A DNA stretch of 64,000 nucleotides. Source: VXMO01 sp965219405 (GTDB taxonomy: Bacteria > Chloroflexota > Dehalococcoidia > UBA6926). A model generated the notes under the pieces. That model saw only the letters and a list, made by a program, of their open reading frames with translations. It did not search any database and was not told where the DNA came from. Location of the stretch: NCBI GenBank assembly GCA_965219405.1, contig OZ244736.1, positions 434,001 to 498,000 of the forward strand, read 5' to 3'. How positions within the stretch are numbered: position 1 is the first letter of the stretch; the number at the start of each line of letters is the position of its first letter. Positions 35,641 through 44,996 of this stretch are shown one piece after another. A program made the position numbers and the translations under genes.

Positions 35641-36921
35641 GTGCAGTCTTCGCGTCTCATCGCGCTCTTGAATCAACAGCGAGCCGTCGTTTACGTCGGC
35701 CTCGCGACGTTTTTGTTCACGCTCGCCCAGGGCGTTTCCATCTTTACGTACCCGCTCTACGGCCGTGAACTCGGTTTGACCCTGGCGCAGGTCGGATTCA
35801 CCGTGTCCGCATTCGCATTCGCTCGTGTTTTCACCAATGTTCCCTCCGCGATAATCTCAAACCGGGTTGGGCGACGGTGGGTTCTGATCGCCGGGGGGTT
35901 GTTCGCCGCGACAGGCTACGTCCTCTCCGCAAGCGCTGACTCGTTGCTGCCGCTGATGGCGTTTCGCTTCATCGCCGGGATTGGCTCCGGCGCGTTCATC
36001 ACGGTGGGAATCGCCACGACGGCGGATCTAAGCACCCCGGCTAATAGAGCTCGGCTCATGAGTGTCTTCCAATGGAGTTTCATATTCGGAATCACACTCG
36101 GGCCGTTTGTTGGAGGTCTCATAGCACAGTTCTGGGGGCTCCAGATCCCGTTCTACGTCATAGGCGTCGTCTCTGTAACAAGCGCGCTCTGGACGTTGCT
36201 CATGGTGCCGGAAACGCGTGGGCTTCAGTCGCCGGCCCAGCCGTTGCCGGATGCAGCAGCAGAACAACGCCGGGAATCTGGCGCGCGTTCGACGCCGCTG
36301 ACCGGTTTCCGGCAGTTCAGTTTCATGCTCAGTCGCGGCTACGTGCTTGTCATGCTGATCTTCATCGGCGCGTTCTTCATCAGGGGCGGCGGGCTCTTTA
36401 GCCTCTTTCCCGTCATCGCGAAAGAGGATCTTGGTTTGTCCGAGGCTTTCGTCGGCGTCATGCAGACGCTGCCAGCCCTCGCATCCCTGCTTGTCCTGCC
36501 GTTCGTCGGTGCGATATCCGATCGATTCGGCCGCAAAAGCATCATCGTGCCCGGCATGGTCCTATATGTCGTGTGTCTGATTATTCTTGGCTACAGCACG
36601 CCGGTGTGGATCCTCTCAGCCGCCGGCGTCTTTGCCATCGGCATCTTCATCTTTGGAATGGCGCAGGGCGCATCAGGCCCGGTGCCCATCGCATATGTCG
36701 CAGACGTTAGTCCAACGGAGCGCCAGGCTACGGCGCAGGGCATGGCGAGGACAATTGGCGACATCGCCCTGATGAGCGGCGGGCCGGTCCTCGGACTGGT
36801 GAGCGACAGTTACGGCACCTCGGAGGCGCTGTACGGCACCGCAGTGGTGTTGACAATCTTCATGTTCATCTTCTGGTTCTTCGCCCGTGAAACGGCAGGA
36901 CGAAGGACGCAAGCGGCGTAG
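35641..36921 (+). CDS. MFS transporter
   Basis: 426 residues, 12 hydrophobic segments. The loop after TM2 reads NRVGRRWVLIAGG, and the matching one in the second half is ISDRFGRKSIIVPG, both of the conserved GRR type; FRFIAGIGSGAFITVG and PVIAKEDLGLSEAFVGVM are typical of drug or sugar-efflux MFS. GTG start with AGGAG about 12 bp upstream. Substrate unknown. Confidence 0.88.
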   Translation: MQSSRLIALLNQQRAVVYVGLATFLFTLAQGVSIFTYPLYGRELGLTLAQVGFTVSAFAFARVFTNVPSAIISNRVGRRWVLIAGGLFAATGYVLSASADSLLPLMAFRFIAGIGSGAFITVGIATTADLSTPANRARLMSVFQWSFIFGITLGPFVGGLIAQFWGLQIPFYVIGVVSVTSALWTLLMVPETRGLQSPAQPLPDAAAEQRRESGARSTPLTGFRQFSFMLSRGYVLVMLIFIGAFFIRGGGLFSLFPVIAKEDLGLSEAFVGVMQTLPALASLLVLPFVGAISDRFGRKSIIVPGMVLYVVCLIILGYSTPVWILSAAGVFAIGIFIFGMAQGASGPVPIAYVADVSPTERQATAQGMARTIGDIALMSGGPVLGLVSDSYGTSEALYGTAVVLTIFMFIFWFFARETAGRRTQAA

Positions 36922-37006
36922 GGGCGAAACACCTGAACCCTCATCGCCCGAACGTGGAATATCGACCCGCGGGCCATCAATTCCGATCGCGAACCTCAAA
37001 AGAATC

Positions 37007-37036
37007 TTGTCCCACGAACCGCGCGTTTGCTATTAT
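37007..37036 (+). promoter_or_regulatory. speD: Candidate speD promoter
   Basis: TTGTCC (37007-37012), an 18-bp spacer ending TGC, then TATTAT (37031-37036), an extended -10. This would give a leader of about 115 nt before speD ATG. Similar in layout to the katG candidate. Confidence 0.4.
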
Positions 37037-37156
37037 CGATTTCGGCTATAGCGACTTGCTGCGCTCGGGTGGGGGGCGGGCGGTGGCCGAACACAGATCC
37101 CCCGCAGTCGGTACTCTGGCCGCTATTCATCTTCTTGCTTGGAGGAAAACCCGCAG

Positions 37157-37576
37157 ATGCACCTTGTCATGGATGGGTACGGGGCTGACGCCCACAGGCT
37201 GCAGGACGAGTCGCTCGTCCGCGAGCTGCTGGACACATACCCCGATGCCATCGGGATGACCAAGATCTCCGAGCCCCTAGTGCATCGCTATACGGACGGC
37301 AAGGTTCCCGTGGACTGGGGCGTGTCCGGCTTCGTGCTTATCGCCGAAAGCCATATCAGCGTGCACACCTTTCCGGATCGCGGCTACCTGAACGTGGACA
37401 TCTTCTCCTGCAAGCCGTTTGATGCCGAACTGGCCGTCAATGAGCTGCGTGGACGTTTCGGCATTACGGACATCAGGATGCAGGTGCTTGATCGGGGCCT
37501 TGAAGAGTTCGCGGATAAGCAGGCGGAGCATGAACTGAGCGGCGCGGGCACGGCCGCGACACCCACGAGCGTCTGA
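37157..37576 (+). CDS. speD: S-adenosylmethionine decarboxylase proenzyme
   Basis: 139 residues from ATG 37157, with GGAGG at 37141-37145. The self-cleavage site is Glu64-Ser65 in AESHISVHTFPD, where Ser65 becomes the pyruvoyl cofactor; His70 and Cys85 (DIFSCKPFD) match the processing and catalytic residues of the short bacterial/archaeal enzymes (Thermotoga type). It supplies decarboxylated SAM for spermidine. It precedes speB by 49 bp; no speE is seen here. Confidence 0.95.
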   Translation: MHLVMDGYGADAHRLQDESLVRELLDTYPDAIGMTKISEPLVHRYTDGKVPVDWGVSGFVLIAESHISVHTFPDRGYLNVDIFSCKPFDAELAVNELRGRFGITDIRMQVLDRGLEEFADKQAEHELSGAGTAATPTSV

Positions 37577-37625
37577 ACGCGATTCTTGCGCTGCGGGGGC
37601 TAAAGCCGCGCGTTGACTAACATCA

Positions 37626-38528
37626 ATGACTTCTCCAACGGACGGCGGCCGGTTTCCCTGGAGCTTTGCATCCCTCGACGGCGAGGATGCCGATTTCGAA
37701 AGAGCCGCCACTGCCATCCTCCCCGTTCCTTACGACGGCACGGTGTCCTATCGCAGCGGCACTCGTGACGGCCCACAGGCCATCATCGAGGCATCCCGTT
37801 ACCTGGAACTCTATGAGCCGGACCTTGATCTGGAACCGTCGCAGTGGGGCATCGCAACGCTCCCGGCGCTGGAACCGGACGTTTCGGGTCCGGAGGCCAA
37901 CATCGCCCGAGTCGAGAAAGCCGTCGGGGCATTGGCAGACGCCGGTAAGCTGCCCGTCATGCTGGGCGGTGAACACTCACTCGCCCTCGGCGCGGTCCGC
38001 GCCCTCGCTCAACGGCATTCCGGCCTTTCCGTCCTTCAACTCGACGCGCACGCGGACATGAGAGACAGCTACCAGGGCAGTCGCTACAGCCATGCCTGCG
38101 TGATGCGGCGGGTGCGGGAAATCGTCGGGGACGGCAATGTCGTTCAAGCCGGTGTCCGCAGCATCAGCAGCGAGGAGATGCAACACATCCGGGATGCCGG
38201 TATCCCGGGGGTGCATCTCTACGCGCCCGGCCAGTACAACGATCTCCCCGCCATTGACGAACTGCTGGCGGGATTGGGTGAGACCGTCTATGTGACGGTT
38301 GACCTGGACGCTCTGGATCCGTCGATCATGCCCGCCGTCGGCACACCGGAGCCGGGCGGGCTCTCGTGGCAGGAAACGCTCGGCATCCTGCGGGCTGTCG
38401 CCCAACACTCACGCGTCATCGGCTTTGACATTATGGAACTCGCCCCGAACGAGGGGCCGACGCACGCCGCGTTCACTGCCGCACGGCTCACCTACAAGCT
38501 GATGGGGTACGCGCTCGCAGCACGCTGA
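37626..38528 (+). CDS. speB: Agmatinase-type ureohydrolase
   Basis: 300 residues. The binuclear Mn site motifs are in order: GGEHSLALG, DAHADMRDSYQGSRYSHA (D-x-H-x-D), DLDALDP and a terminal HAAFTAARLTYKLMG. It likely splits agmatine to putrescine and urea, consistent with speD next door and polyamine synthesis. The arginase alternative cannot be ruled out by eye. A strong hairpin follows the stop. Confidence 0.92.
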   Translation: MTSPTDGGRFPWSFASLDGEDADFERAATAILPVPYDGTVSYRSGTRDGPQAIIEASRYLELYEPDLDLEPSQWGIATLPALEPDVSGPEANIARVEKAVGALADAGKLPVMLGGEHSLALGAVRALAQRHSGLSVLQLDAHADMRDSYQGSRYSHACVMRRVREIVGDGNVVQAGVRSISSEEMQHIRDAGIPGVHLYAPGQYNDLPAIDELLAGLGETVYVTVDLDALDPSIMPAVGTPEPGGLSWQETLGILRAVAQHSRVIGFDIMELAPNEGPTHAAFTAARLTYKLMGYALAAR

Positions 38529-38566
38529 CGGCGACCTTCATTGGCTCCGCAAAAATGAGGCATCGG

Positions 38567-38600
38567 CCGGAGGGCGGCGCCATTCGGCGCGGCCCTCCGG
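38567..38600. terminator. Strong hairpin between convergent speB and the coiled-coil gene
   Basis: Nine outer pairs (CCGGAGGGC with GCCCTCCGG), one G-G mismatch and five inner pairs (GCGCC with GGCGC) around ATTC. It lies between convergent genes and could act as a bidirectional transcription stop or 3'-end protector. There is no T-run on either side, so classical intrinsic termination is not proven. Confidence 0.5.
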
Positions 38601-38652
38601 GCCAAACTGCTCTCGTTCAAGGACGATCGCGAAAGTACGGTGTTGGCTAGGA

Positions 38653-39321
38653 TCAGTTACTGGCCAGCGTGACGAGTTCGTCCTCGTTCAGGGACTTGTC
38701 TGCGTCCGTGTCGCTGCCGTTCCCGTTACCATTCGCGTGGCCATTCGTCGCGCCGTTCGTCCGGGCGCGGCGCTTCTTGGAGCCGTTGCCGTTGGCTGCC
38801 GCATTGCGCGCGCCAAGGTAGCGCAAGCCGTTCTCAATCGCTCCACGCAGCTCCATCGCCTCCTTGTGAAGGTCCTGGATATTCTGTGTCACCTGATCCA
38901 GGTGGTTGGACAGGCGTTCAAGTGACTGCGCAGCATACACGTCAGAGTCCTTGATGAGACGCGCGGAATCGCTCTCCGTGCGTTGCTTCATCCGCTCGGC
39001 CTCACGCTCCGCGTCCTTGAGGACCTGTTGCGCCTTCTCTTCAGCCTCTTCAACGATGGCGCTATCCTGAATCGCCTGGCGATGATCCTCTTCCGTCCTG
39101 GCCTTCATCTTCTTGGCGAAGACGTAGGCTTCGTTGACGATCGACTCGCCTCGTTCGCGGATCTCCTCGGCTTCACGCAGCTCGGCCGGAGCCGTCGCGC
39201 GCATCCGATCGATGAGTCGTGCTAGCTCATCACGATCCAACATGACCCGTCCGGTGCCCGGAACACGGCGCGCGTCTTCCGCCATGTCCTCCAGGGCCTC
39301 AATCATCTCAAGGAACTGCAT
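38653..39321 (-). CDS. Coiled-coil protein (DivIVA/V-type ATPase subunit-like)
   Basis: 222 residues. A short N-terminal helical part (MIEALEDMAEDARRVPGTGRVMLDRDELARLIDRMR) is followed by a long coiled coil (~50-165) rich in Glu/Arg/Lys/Ala, then a disordered Asn/Gly-rich linker with basic KKRRARTNG. It fits the DivIVA-like or ATP synthase E-like coiled-coil family, but no firm function can be given. Immediately downstream of coaD on the same strand. Confidence 0.65.
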   Translation of the reverse strand: MQFLEMIEALEDMAEDARRVPGTGRVMLDRDELARLIDRMRATAPAELREAEEIRERGESIVNEAYVFAKKMKARTEEDHRQAIQDSAIVEEAEEKAQQVLKDAEREAERMKQRTESDSARLIKDSDVYAAQSLERLSNHLDQVTQNIQDLHKEAMELRGAIENGLRYLGARNAAANGNGSKKRRARTNGATNGHANGNGNGSDTDADKSLNEDELVTLASN

Positions 39322-39421
39322 CAGGTCACCTCCCTGCTTTCGGCGTTCCTTTGCCTCTTTCTCCCGCGCTTTCCCTATCCGTCTGGTGCCCGATCCTGAG
39401 AACGGGCGGATGTATCATGCA

Positions 39422-39907
39422 TCATGGATTGGATTTCTGCCGCAGAGCCTCCGCGACAGACGGTGAAACGAGGCCGCTGATATCACCGCCGAGTGAGGCG
39501 GCCTCCTTCAATAGACTGGAACTTACAAATTGATGCTCCGCAGCCGTCATGATGAACACGCTCTCGATCTCAGGGTCGAGTTGCCGATTCATCTGGGCGA
39601 GTTCCATTTCCGAGACAAGGTCAGCCCCGTTCCGCAACCCGCGAATCATCGCCGTAGCGCCTAGCTGACGGGCAAGATTCACGGTCAAGTCTCTCGCGTA
39701 CGTGGTAACGCGAACGTTTGGAAGGTGCTCTGTGGACGCTTCCGCAAGCGCCACTCGGTCTTCCGTGCTGAATAACAAGCTCTTGGACAGTGGACTGTCA
39801 TAGACACAGATGATGACTTCCTCGAAGAGGCGCGCGGCGCGTTCCGCGATACCCGCATGTCCCATCGTCATCGGATCGAAGCTCCCGGGGTAGATCGCTT
39901 TCGTCAT
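39422..39907 (-). CDS. coaD: Phosphopantetheine adenylyltransferase
   Basis: 161 residues, the normal length. KAIYPGSFDPMTMGHAGIAERAARLF holds the (T/H)xGH nucleotidyl-transferase motif, with further signatures AMIRGLRNGADLVSEMELAQMNR and SSSLLKEAA. It converts 4'-phosphopantetheine to dephospho-CoA. The start overlaps the rsmD stop (ATGA), a common bacterial arrangement. Confidence 0.97.
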   Translation of the reverse strand: MTKAIYPGSFDPMTMGHAGIAERAARLFEEVIICVYDSPLSKSLLFSTEDRVALAEASTEHLPNVRVTTYARDLTVNLARQLGATAMIRGLRNGADLVSEMELAQMNRQLDPEIESVFIMTAAEHQFVSSSLLKEAASLGGDISGLVSPSVAEALRQKSNP

Positions 39908-40494
39908 GCCATCATCTCCCCTGAGCCGCTCTCTGTTGACACGCGAGGCCGGAGAAGCGAGACGAGCGTGTCGCCATATCGACGCGTCGCACTGTCTTCA
40001 ATAGCCAAACCGCCAAGATCTACCGGATTCCTGCTTGACTGCTCTACGACGATGACCGCGTCATCGCGCAACAGTTCGTCAGCGGCCAACAGGGCTTCCA
40101 GGGTTGCCGGAATAGTCGCAGAATCGTCGTATGGGGGATCCATGAAGACGAGGCCAAACGGCCCGTCAAGCGATGAAAGGGACTTGGCCACGGGCATGGC
40201 GAGCACGGTAAGGTTGTCGGCCACACCGGCCCGTTTCCCGTTCTCACGGATAACGGCACATTCCCGCGCGCCGCGTTCCACGCAAACGGCGGACGCCGCA
40301 CCGCGGCTCAATGCCTCTATACCCAGGGCGCCTGTCCCTGCGAACAGATCCAACACTCGCCGATCCTTCACCGTTTCCCGCGCTTCCAGCATGGAGAACA
40401 TCGCTCCACGCACCCTGTCCGTAGTCGGACGACCACGCCAGCCCTGCGGCGCCCGCAATTCAATTCCTCTCGCGGACCCTGCAGTGACTCGCAT
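39904..40494 (-). CDS. rsmD: 16S rRNA (guanine(966)-N2)-methyltransferase
   Basis: 196 residues from ATG 40494 (MRVTAGSARG, the usual RsmD start; an in-frame start at 40512 adds six residues). RPTTDRVRGAMFSML, VLDLFAGTGALGIEALSRGA (SAM loop) and the catalytic FMDPPYDD are all present. It methylates G966 of 16S rRNA. Cotranscribed and translationally coupled with coaD. Confidence 0.95.
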   Translation of the reverse strand: MRVTAGSARGIELRAPQGWRGRPTTDRVRGAMFSMLEARETVKDRRVLDLFAGTGALGIEALSRGAASAVCVERGARECAVIRENGKRAGVADNLTVLAMPVAKSLSSLDGPFGLVFMDPPYDDSATIPATLEALLAADELLRDDAVIVVEQSSRNPVDLGGLAIEDSATRRYGDTLVSLLRPRVSTESGSGEMMA

Positions 40495-40698
40495 AGCTTC
40501 ACTTGACCCCAAATTTTAGTCCTGGTCTAAAACCAGGTCAATGGAATATATGGTCTATTCCAACTGGCGGTGGCGTCCGTTTGTCAAAAACCATCGGCGC
40601 TGCACAGCCTGTGCGCCCCGGATCGATGCGTTTCGCCATAATCTTCAGCGTGATTGTTTATCATAAAGCCAGCACCTATATTTGCGGAGAATAATCAC

Positions 40699-41274
40699 GT
40701 GTCTCAACGTCGTAGAAACGCGGTAACGGCAGGCGGTGGTAATCGGAGCGGCATCATCATCTTTGCGGCCACCATTGCCGTCATCCTGATCATCGGAGGT
40801 CTGCTCCTCATGCAAGAGTTCTTGCATGAGGAGCCCGGCTTTGCCCTGGAAAGCCAGGGGAACTACCATCTGGCTGACATACAAGAGCCGCACGTGCCGT
40901 ACAACTCGTACCCCCCAACGTCCGGCCCACATATGGCTAGTCTCGCGCCCGGGCAGATTTATGACGTCCAGGTGCCGGATGAGATCCAGATTCACAATCT
41001 TGAAGACGGACACGTCAACGTCCAATATGACTGCCCCGACGGCTGCGATGAACTCGTCGCCCAACTAATCGGGGTGGTAAGTGAGTACGTTGCCGAACCG
41101 GAGGGACGGGTTCTCATGGGGCCTTACAACGGAATCATCGATCCCGTTACCGGCCAAAGACGCCGCATCGCCCTCACGGCGTGGACGCGGCTGGACACCT
41201 TTGATGATTTTGACGAGGAACGCATCCGCACATTCATCGACGCCTACATGGGTCTCGATCACCACGTGTACTGA
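40699..41274 (+). CDS. DUF3105 membrane-anchored protein
   Basis: 191 residues from GTG 40699 (GGAG 9 bp upstream; an in-frame ATG at 40654 is less well placed). One N-terminal membrane segment at ~13-35 (IIIFAATIAVILIIGGLLL) is followed by an external DUF3105 domain: YNSYPPTSGPHM, IHNLEDGHVNVQYDCPDGC with two cysteines, and the terminal HHVY. Function of DUF3105 is unknown; its histidines suggest metal binding (inference). Confidence 0.85.
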   Translation: MSQRRRNAVTAGGGNRSGIIIFAATIAVILIIGGLLLMQEFLHEEPGFALESQGNYHLADIQEPHVPYNSYPPTSGPHMASLAPGQIYDVQVPDEIQIHNLEDGHVNVQYDCPDGCDELVAQLIGVVSEYVAEPEGRVLMGPYNGIIDPVTGQRRRIALTAWTRLDTFDDFDEERIRTFIDAYMGLDHHVY

Positions 41275-41318
41275 CACTGACGACCAACTCCATTGCAGCA
41301 CGCGGCTCTCTGGCTGCG

Positions 41319-42212
41319 CTACCTGCGGGCATCCACCTCTTTCAACGCGCCCCCAAGCTCCGCCACTACCAGGATCACCAGTCCAGTGACGTAAATCCAC
41401 GAGAGCAGCACAACCACTGAGGCCAGCGAGCCGTATACGGCGTTAAAGCTGCCGAAGTTCGTCAGGTAGAACAGGAACAGGTTCTTAATGATCTCAAACG
41501 AGAGGCCGGCGATAACCGCAGCAGGAATGCAGTACCTCCACGGCGTTCGGGCGCTCGGGAGCCATCGGTAAATCATCAGCGCCGCCAACACCGCGCCCAG
41601 AAGTGACACGACACCCAGCACCATCCGCCCACCAAAATCGACCAGCCCTGCCGCAACACCCATCCAGCCATCCGCAACCACTTCCCCGGCCAGGTGCACG
41701 AGGGCGGATGCGGCGAGAGACATGAGCAGCAGCCCGCTGACACTTGCAACGGTGATGAGAGATTTGATCCGCACAAGATGAAAGCCATGAGAATCCTCGA
41801 CGCCCCATGCCCTGTCCATGAAGCGCGTCATCGCGCCAAAGAAGTTGCTGCCGGACCACGCGAGCGCCAGCAGCGCAATAATGCCGATTGCTCCGCGGGA
41901 CTGCACGATGGCATCAACGTTGTCGTCGATCAGTTGCATCTCCACCGGCAGGTAATGCGAGACGATCGTATGAACTTCTCTGACCACCGTTTCAGTGTCC
42001 AGCACGAAGCTCAGGACAGTAATGGTGAAAATCAGCAAGGGCAGAATGGCGAGCACGCCATAGTACCCCACGGCCGCCGCCATATCGCCCACCCCGTGCG
42101 CTCCGGCGTTGCGAATCATGATGATCACAACAGCCGTCGGCTTGAAGCTTTCCAGGATAAGGAGGAGGACGCTTACAAGCCGCCGCCCTCGATCGATGAG
42201 GGTACTTAACAC
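41319..42212 (-). CDS. YihY/BrkB-family membrane protein
   Basis: 297 residues, six hydrophobic segments. GAHGVGDMAAAVGYYGVLAILPLLIFTITVLSF, then LALAWSGSNFFGAMTRFMDRAWG and SWIYVTGLVILVVAELG match the YihY/BrkB family (formerly misnamed ribonuclease BN). Role undefined, possibly transport or virulence-type efflux. Divergent from the DUF6159 gene. Confidence 0.88.
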   Translation of the reverse strand: MLSTLIDRGRRLVSVLLLILESFKPTAVVIIMIRNAGAHGVGDMAAAVGYYGVLAILPLLIFTITVLSFVLDTETVVREVHTIVSHYLPVEMQLIDDNVDAIVQSRGAIGIIALLALAWSGSNFFGAMTRFMDRAWGVEDSHGFHLVRIKSLITVASVSGLLLMSLAASALVHLAGEVVADGWMGVAAGLVDFGGRMVLGVVSLLGAVLAALMIYRWLPSARTPWRYCIPAAVIAGLSFEIIKNLFLFYLTNFGSFNAVYGSLASVVVLLSWIYVTGLVILVVAELGGALKEVDARR

Positions 42213-42231
42213 CCCTCCAGCTTATCGGGAT

Positions 42232-42260
42232 TTGCAAGTAGCGCGCCGTGTCCCTATACG
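42232..42260 (+). promoter_or_regulatory. Candidate promoter for the DUF6159 gene
   Basis: TTGCAA (42232-42237), 17 bp, TATACG (42255-42260). It starts 19 bp after the start of the divergent YihY gene and points at 42328. Confidence 0.45.
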
Positions 42261-42279
42261 AGCGATGTATCATTGAGTG

Positions 42280-42307
42280 CGAATAGAAGAGTCCGAATAG
42301 AAGAGTC
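42280..42307 (+). repeat. Perfect 14-bp tandem duplication in the leader of the DUF6159 gene
   Basis: CGAATAGAAGAGTC occurs twice in direct succession, 20 bp before the ATG at 42328. Replication slippage could add or drop a unit and alter the leader. Confidence 0.95.
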
Positions 42308-42327
42308 GGAGAGAGGGGTGACGGAAG

Positions 42328-43188
42328 ATGTTTGCGACTATTGGCAGAAGCTGGCAGCTTTTCAAGCTTTGTCTTCACGTCCTCAGCGTTGACAAGGAAC
42401 TGATCTTCTTCCCAATCTTCTCGACGATTGGCGTCATTTTCGTGACCCTGACGTTCTTCGGCGTCACGTTCGGAATCGGGTCGTTCGAAAGGCTGGAGAG
42501 CGGCGCGTACAACGCCCTTGATCTGATCGCCATTTTCGTCTTCTACGTCGCTTCGTACTTCGTCGTTATCTTTTTCAATGCCGCGCTCGTCTTCGCCGCG
42601 CATGAACGGCTAGAGGGTGGAGATCCCAATATCCGCTCCGGGCTTGCAGGCGCATCCAAACGCATTGTCACTATCTTTCTGTGGGCCGTTATTGCGGCAA
42701 TAGTCGGGCTGATCCTGCAGATCCTGTCAAGCCAGGCGCGGGAGCGCGGCGGCATCATGGGCATCATTGGACAGATCGTCGTCTCGCTTCTTGGCGCAGC
42801 ATGGTCGCTGATCACTTTCTTTGTCGTGCCCCTTATCGTCATCGAGCATCGGGGCATCGCAGACTCGTTCAAGACATCTCTGAGCCTGCTCAGGAGAACG
42901 TGGGGTGAGCAGGTTGTCGGCAACTTTGGTCTTGGGCTGATGCAGTTTGGCGCGACACTCCTGGCAGTGCTGGTCGCCGTCGTTCTCGGCTTGGTTCTGT
43001 CCTTGCTCGGCACAGCCGGCATCGTGCTTGCAGTCGTGATCGGCATTGTGCTTGTGGCTGGCGTTACCTTACTTTTTGCCACGCTCAACGGCATCTACAA
43101 GGCCGCGCTGTACAACTATGCCGCGGACGGACAGGTCCCTTCACTGTTTCCTGATGACACAATCCGCGGAGCGTTTCGGCAGCGGTAG
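42328..43188 (+). CDS. DUF6159 family membrane protein
   Basis: 286 residues with about six membrane segments: ~25-55, ~70-92, ~115-135, ~150-172, ~205-255. The start FATIGRSWQLFKLCLHVLSVDKELIFFPIFSTIGV is typical of DUF6159. The gene is preceded by AGGGGTGACGGAAG. Function unknown. Confidence 0.78.
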   Translation: MFATIGRSWQLFKLCLHVLSVDKELIFFPIFSTIGVIFVTLTFFGVTFGIGSFERLESGAYNALDLIAIFVFYVASYFVVIFFNAALVFAAHERLEGGDPNIRSGLAGASKRIVTIFLWAVIAAIVGLILQILSSQARERGGIMGIIGQIVVSLLGAAWSLITFFVVPLIVIEHRGIADSFKTSLSLLRRTWGEQVVGNFGLGLMQFGATLLAVLVAVVLGLVLSLLGTAGIVLAVVIGIVLVAGVTLLFATLNGIYKAALYNYAADGQVPSLFPDDTIRGAFRQR

Positions 43189-43214
43189 GACACGTATCGA
43201 AAGGGAGTGGGGAG

Positions 43215-44411
43215 ATGGACTTTCGATTTAGCGCAGAAGAGGAGTCCCTTCGCGCCGAGGCGACCGAGTTCGTTCGGCAGAATTGGGAACACAACGACAA
43301 GGACGCCTATAGCATGATTGTCGCCTCGTACGACGTGGATGACGTCGACGAGGAAGAGCGCATGCACGCGTATGCGAAGAAGCTGGCCGAAAAAGGCTGG
43401 TTCACCATGCACTGGCCGAAGGAGTTCGGCGGGTGGGGCGCGCCCCTGAGCACGCAGTTGGCCTATCGCGAGGCGATGGCCTACGCGGGCTCTCCGGAGA
43501 TCCTGGGCGGCGGCATGTTCGCTCCCATGCTGATGATGCACGGCGCAGACTGGCAGCGAGATTTCTTCCTGCCCCGCATCGCCAGCGGTGAGATTCACCA
43601 CTTGTCGCAGGGCTTCTCCGAACCCAACGCGGGCTCCGATCTCGCCAACGTGCAGACACGCGCAGTGGAGGACGGTGACGACTACGTGCTCAGCGGCCAG
43701 AAAATCTGGAACTCCGAGGGACGTTGGGCGGACTGGGGCCACTATCTTGTGCGAACCGATCCGACCGCCCCCAAGCATCGCGGCATTTCCTATTTCATTG
43801 TCGATATGAACGACCCGGGAGTGACTCTCAGGCCGCTCTACGACGGCCTGGGCCGGTGGCGGTGGAGCGAGGTCTTTCTTGAGGAGGTACGTGTTCCCAA
43901 GCAGAACCTGATCGGTGAACTCAACCGCGGTTTCTATACGGCAATGACCACGTTGAGCTTCGAGCGGTCCCAAGTGGAGATTCCGGCGCGGCTCCTCCGG
44001 TACATGGAGTTGTTCGTAGACGCGTACCGGGATCGTCCGACATCGGATGGTACTTCGCTCTTGGACAATCCCGTCGCACGCCACAAGCTGGCCGATCTGC
44101 GCGTGCAGGTGGAGACGACGCGGATGCTGTGCTATCGCGTGGCATGGCTCCAGACGCAGGGGCAGGTGCCGGACAAAGAAGCCTCCATGGTGAAGGTCAC
44201 GGGCGATGAAGTCGGCTGGAACGTCTACAACGTGCTGGCCCAACTCGCTACTGATGATGCGCTCATCGCACCGCGAGGCAGCCGTTTCGCGCCGATGCAC
44301 GGCTTCCTGGGCGCGAACGCGTGGCTGACCAGAGGCCTCGCCATTGGCGGCGGCACAGACGAGGTTCAGCGCAACATCATCGCCCAACGCGGGTTGGGAT
44401 TGCCGCGCTAA
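43215..44411 (+). CDS. Acyl-CoA dehydrogenase family protein
   Basis: 398 residues, the standard length. SQGFSEPNAGSDLANVQTRAVEDGDDYVLSGQKIWNS is the acyl-CoA dehydrogenase FAD-interacting stretch; GGTDEVQRNIIAQRGLGLPR ends the C-terminal FAD domain. It oxidises a CoA thioester, electrons passing to ETF. Substrate unknown. AGTGGGGAG precedes ATG 43215; it may be cotranscribed with the DUF6159 gene 26 bp upstream. Confidence 0.93.
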   Translation: MDFRFSAEEESLRAEATEFVRQNWEHNDKDAYSMIVASYDVDDVDEEERMHAYAKKLAEKGWFTMHWPKEFGGWGAPLSTQLAYREAMAYAGSPEILGGGMFAPMLMMHGADWQRDFFLPRIASGEIHHLSQGFSEPNAGSDLANVQTRAVEDGDDYVLSGQKIWNSEGRWADWGHYLVRTDPTAPKHRGISYFIVDMNDPGVTLRPLYDGLGRWRWSEVFLEEVRVPKQNLIGELNRGFYTAMTTLSFERSQVEIPARLLRYMELFVDAYRDRPTSDGTSLLDNPVARHKLADLRVQVETTRMLCYRVAWLQTQGQVPDKEASMVKVTGDEVGWNVYNVLAQLATDDALIAPRGSRFAPMHGFLGANAWLTRGLAIGGGTDEVQRNIIAQRGLGLPR

Positions 44412-44438
44412 CTGTCTTCGCTCAGTTCACGCACTTAA

Positions 44439-44894
44439 TCAGCGTAGCGGCGTCCAGTACCCGCTGCCCCGCAGTTGCCGCACTCCCGCTATGGCGAGCG
44501 TGATGGGCAGGAGCGTATCGATGACTGCCCAGAGGGTCCAATACGTCGCATCACCGGAAAGGGCGTCCGCGCCATGCGCAAGCAGATTGAACCAGTTGTG
44601 CAGGAACAGGATTGTGACGATAACGATCCCGTAGAACGTCCCGTTGACCGCGATGTACCTTCCGGCATCACTATTGCCCACGGCGCGCTGTCGCCTCTCC
44701 TCGGTCTTGTCCGCAAAGCTCAGGGCTAGGCCGATGGGCAGCGCGATGACCATCAGAACGTCAAGGACATTCCAGACGGCCTGAACGTCAAACGTGTCGT
44801 TCGCGACAAAGAATGAATTGATGATGAAATACACGACGACGACAAGGCTCACCGCAATCAGGTAGATGCCCGCTATCTGTCTCACGCCCATCAC
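44439..44894 (-). CDS. Small four-helix membrane protein
   Basis: 151 residues with four hydrophobic stretches: ~7-28, ~42-60, ~85-103 and ~118-138. No recognised family. Convergent with the acyl-CoA dehydrogenase gene. No partner is obvious. Confidence 0.65.
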   Translation of the reverse strand: MMGVRQIAGIYLIAVSLVVVVYFIINSFFVANDTFDVQAVWNVLDVLMVIALPIGLALSFADKTEERRQRAVGNSDAGRYIAVNGTFYGIVIVTILFLHNWFNLLAHGADALSGDATYWTLWAVIDTLLPITLAIAGVRQLRGSGYWTPLR

Positions 44895-44996
44895 AGCCTC
44901 CCTTCCCGGGTTGGGGGTTCACTCATGGGCCGGTGTTGCCCTGAGTGTATACCCGTCAGGCAGGGTCAGGTTGACCCCGAGGGGTCGGCCGGAATG